Positions 63,936-64,000 of a stretch of 64,000 nucleotides of DNA are shown piece by piece. The DNA is taken from NCBI RefSeq assembly GCF_030936135.1, contig NC_082606.1:7062755-7126754 (forward strand). Reading direction: 5' to 3'. The notes below the pieces were generated by a model, which saw only the letters and a list, made by a program, of their open reading frames with translations, searched no databases and was not told the origin of the DNA. Source of the stretch: Gavia stellata. Lineage: Eukaryota; Chordata; Aves; Gaviiformes; Gaviidae. The position numbers and the translations under genes are program-made. Position 1 is the first letter of the stretch, and each line of letters opens with the position of its first letter.

Positions 63936-64000
63936 TTCACAGAAATAGTTTTCTGTTGTATGTGGGCCCCAATCTCTAGTGCAACTTCTGTGATCTACAC

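Overview
This is a stretch of bird nuclear genome, made up almost entirely of introns and intergenic DNA. Two CR1 retrotransposons of the avian type, an older CR1 3' end, and an ERV-type solo LTR of a kind common in neoavian birds identify the clade. Base composition is about 40% GC apart from one CpG island, and no long open frame has a recognisable protein domain outside repeats. I could not name a host gene or a species.

Layout. Positions 108-160 may be the last coding exon of a plus-strand gene that enters from the left; this is weak. An LTR lies at 3479-3957 and a 5'-truncated CR1 at 5551-6104. A long unique stretch follows. At about 22975-24545 there is an old nuclear copy of mitochondrial DNA (NUMT). 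It carries, in mitochondrial order, the ND2 tail, the W-A-N-C-Y tRNA cluster and about the first 1.2 kb of COX1, all decayed. About 330 bases further on, a CpG island (24876-25690) holds a TATA-like element inside a perfect 14-base palindrome and ends in a good plus-strand splice donor at 25551. It looks like the promoter and noncoding first exon of a gene running rightward. From 25.6 to 56.6 kb the sequence reads as intron or intergenic DNA. It contains MIR-like core SINEs, a small inverted-repeat element (41542-41745), another CR1 pair (49765-50469) and a few splice-flanked candidate exons (31710-31809, 38583-38757, 29920-30110).

At 56734-56856 a 41-codon basic open frame runs from an ATG exactly to a strong GTAAGT donor, with a TATA-like box about 100 bases upstream. 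It is the best candidate for real host coding sequence, probably an alternative first exon of the gene whose CpG-island promoter is at 25 kb. The remaining exons would lie beyond the right edge. The last 7 kb are unique AT-rich DNA ending in a MIR copy.

Repeat assignments rest on my recognition of consensus sequence, not on a search. The exon and promoter calls are predictions from splice and reading-frame signals only.
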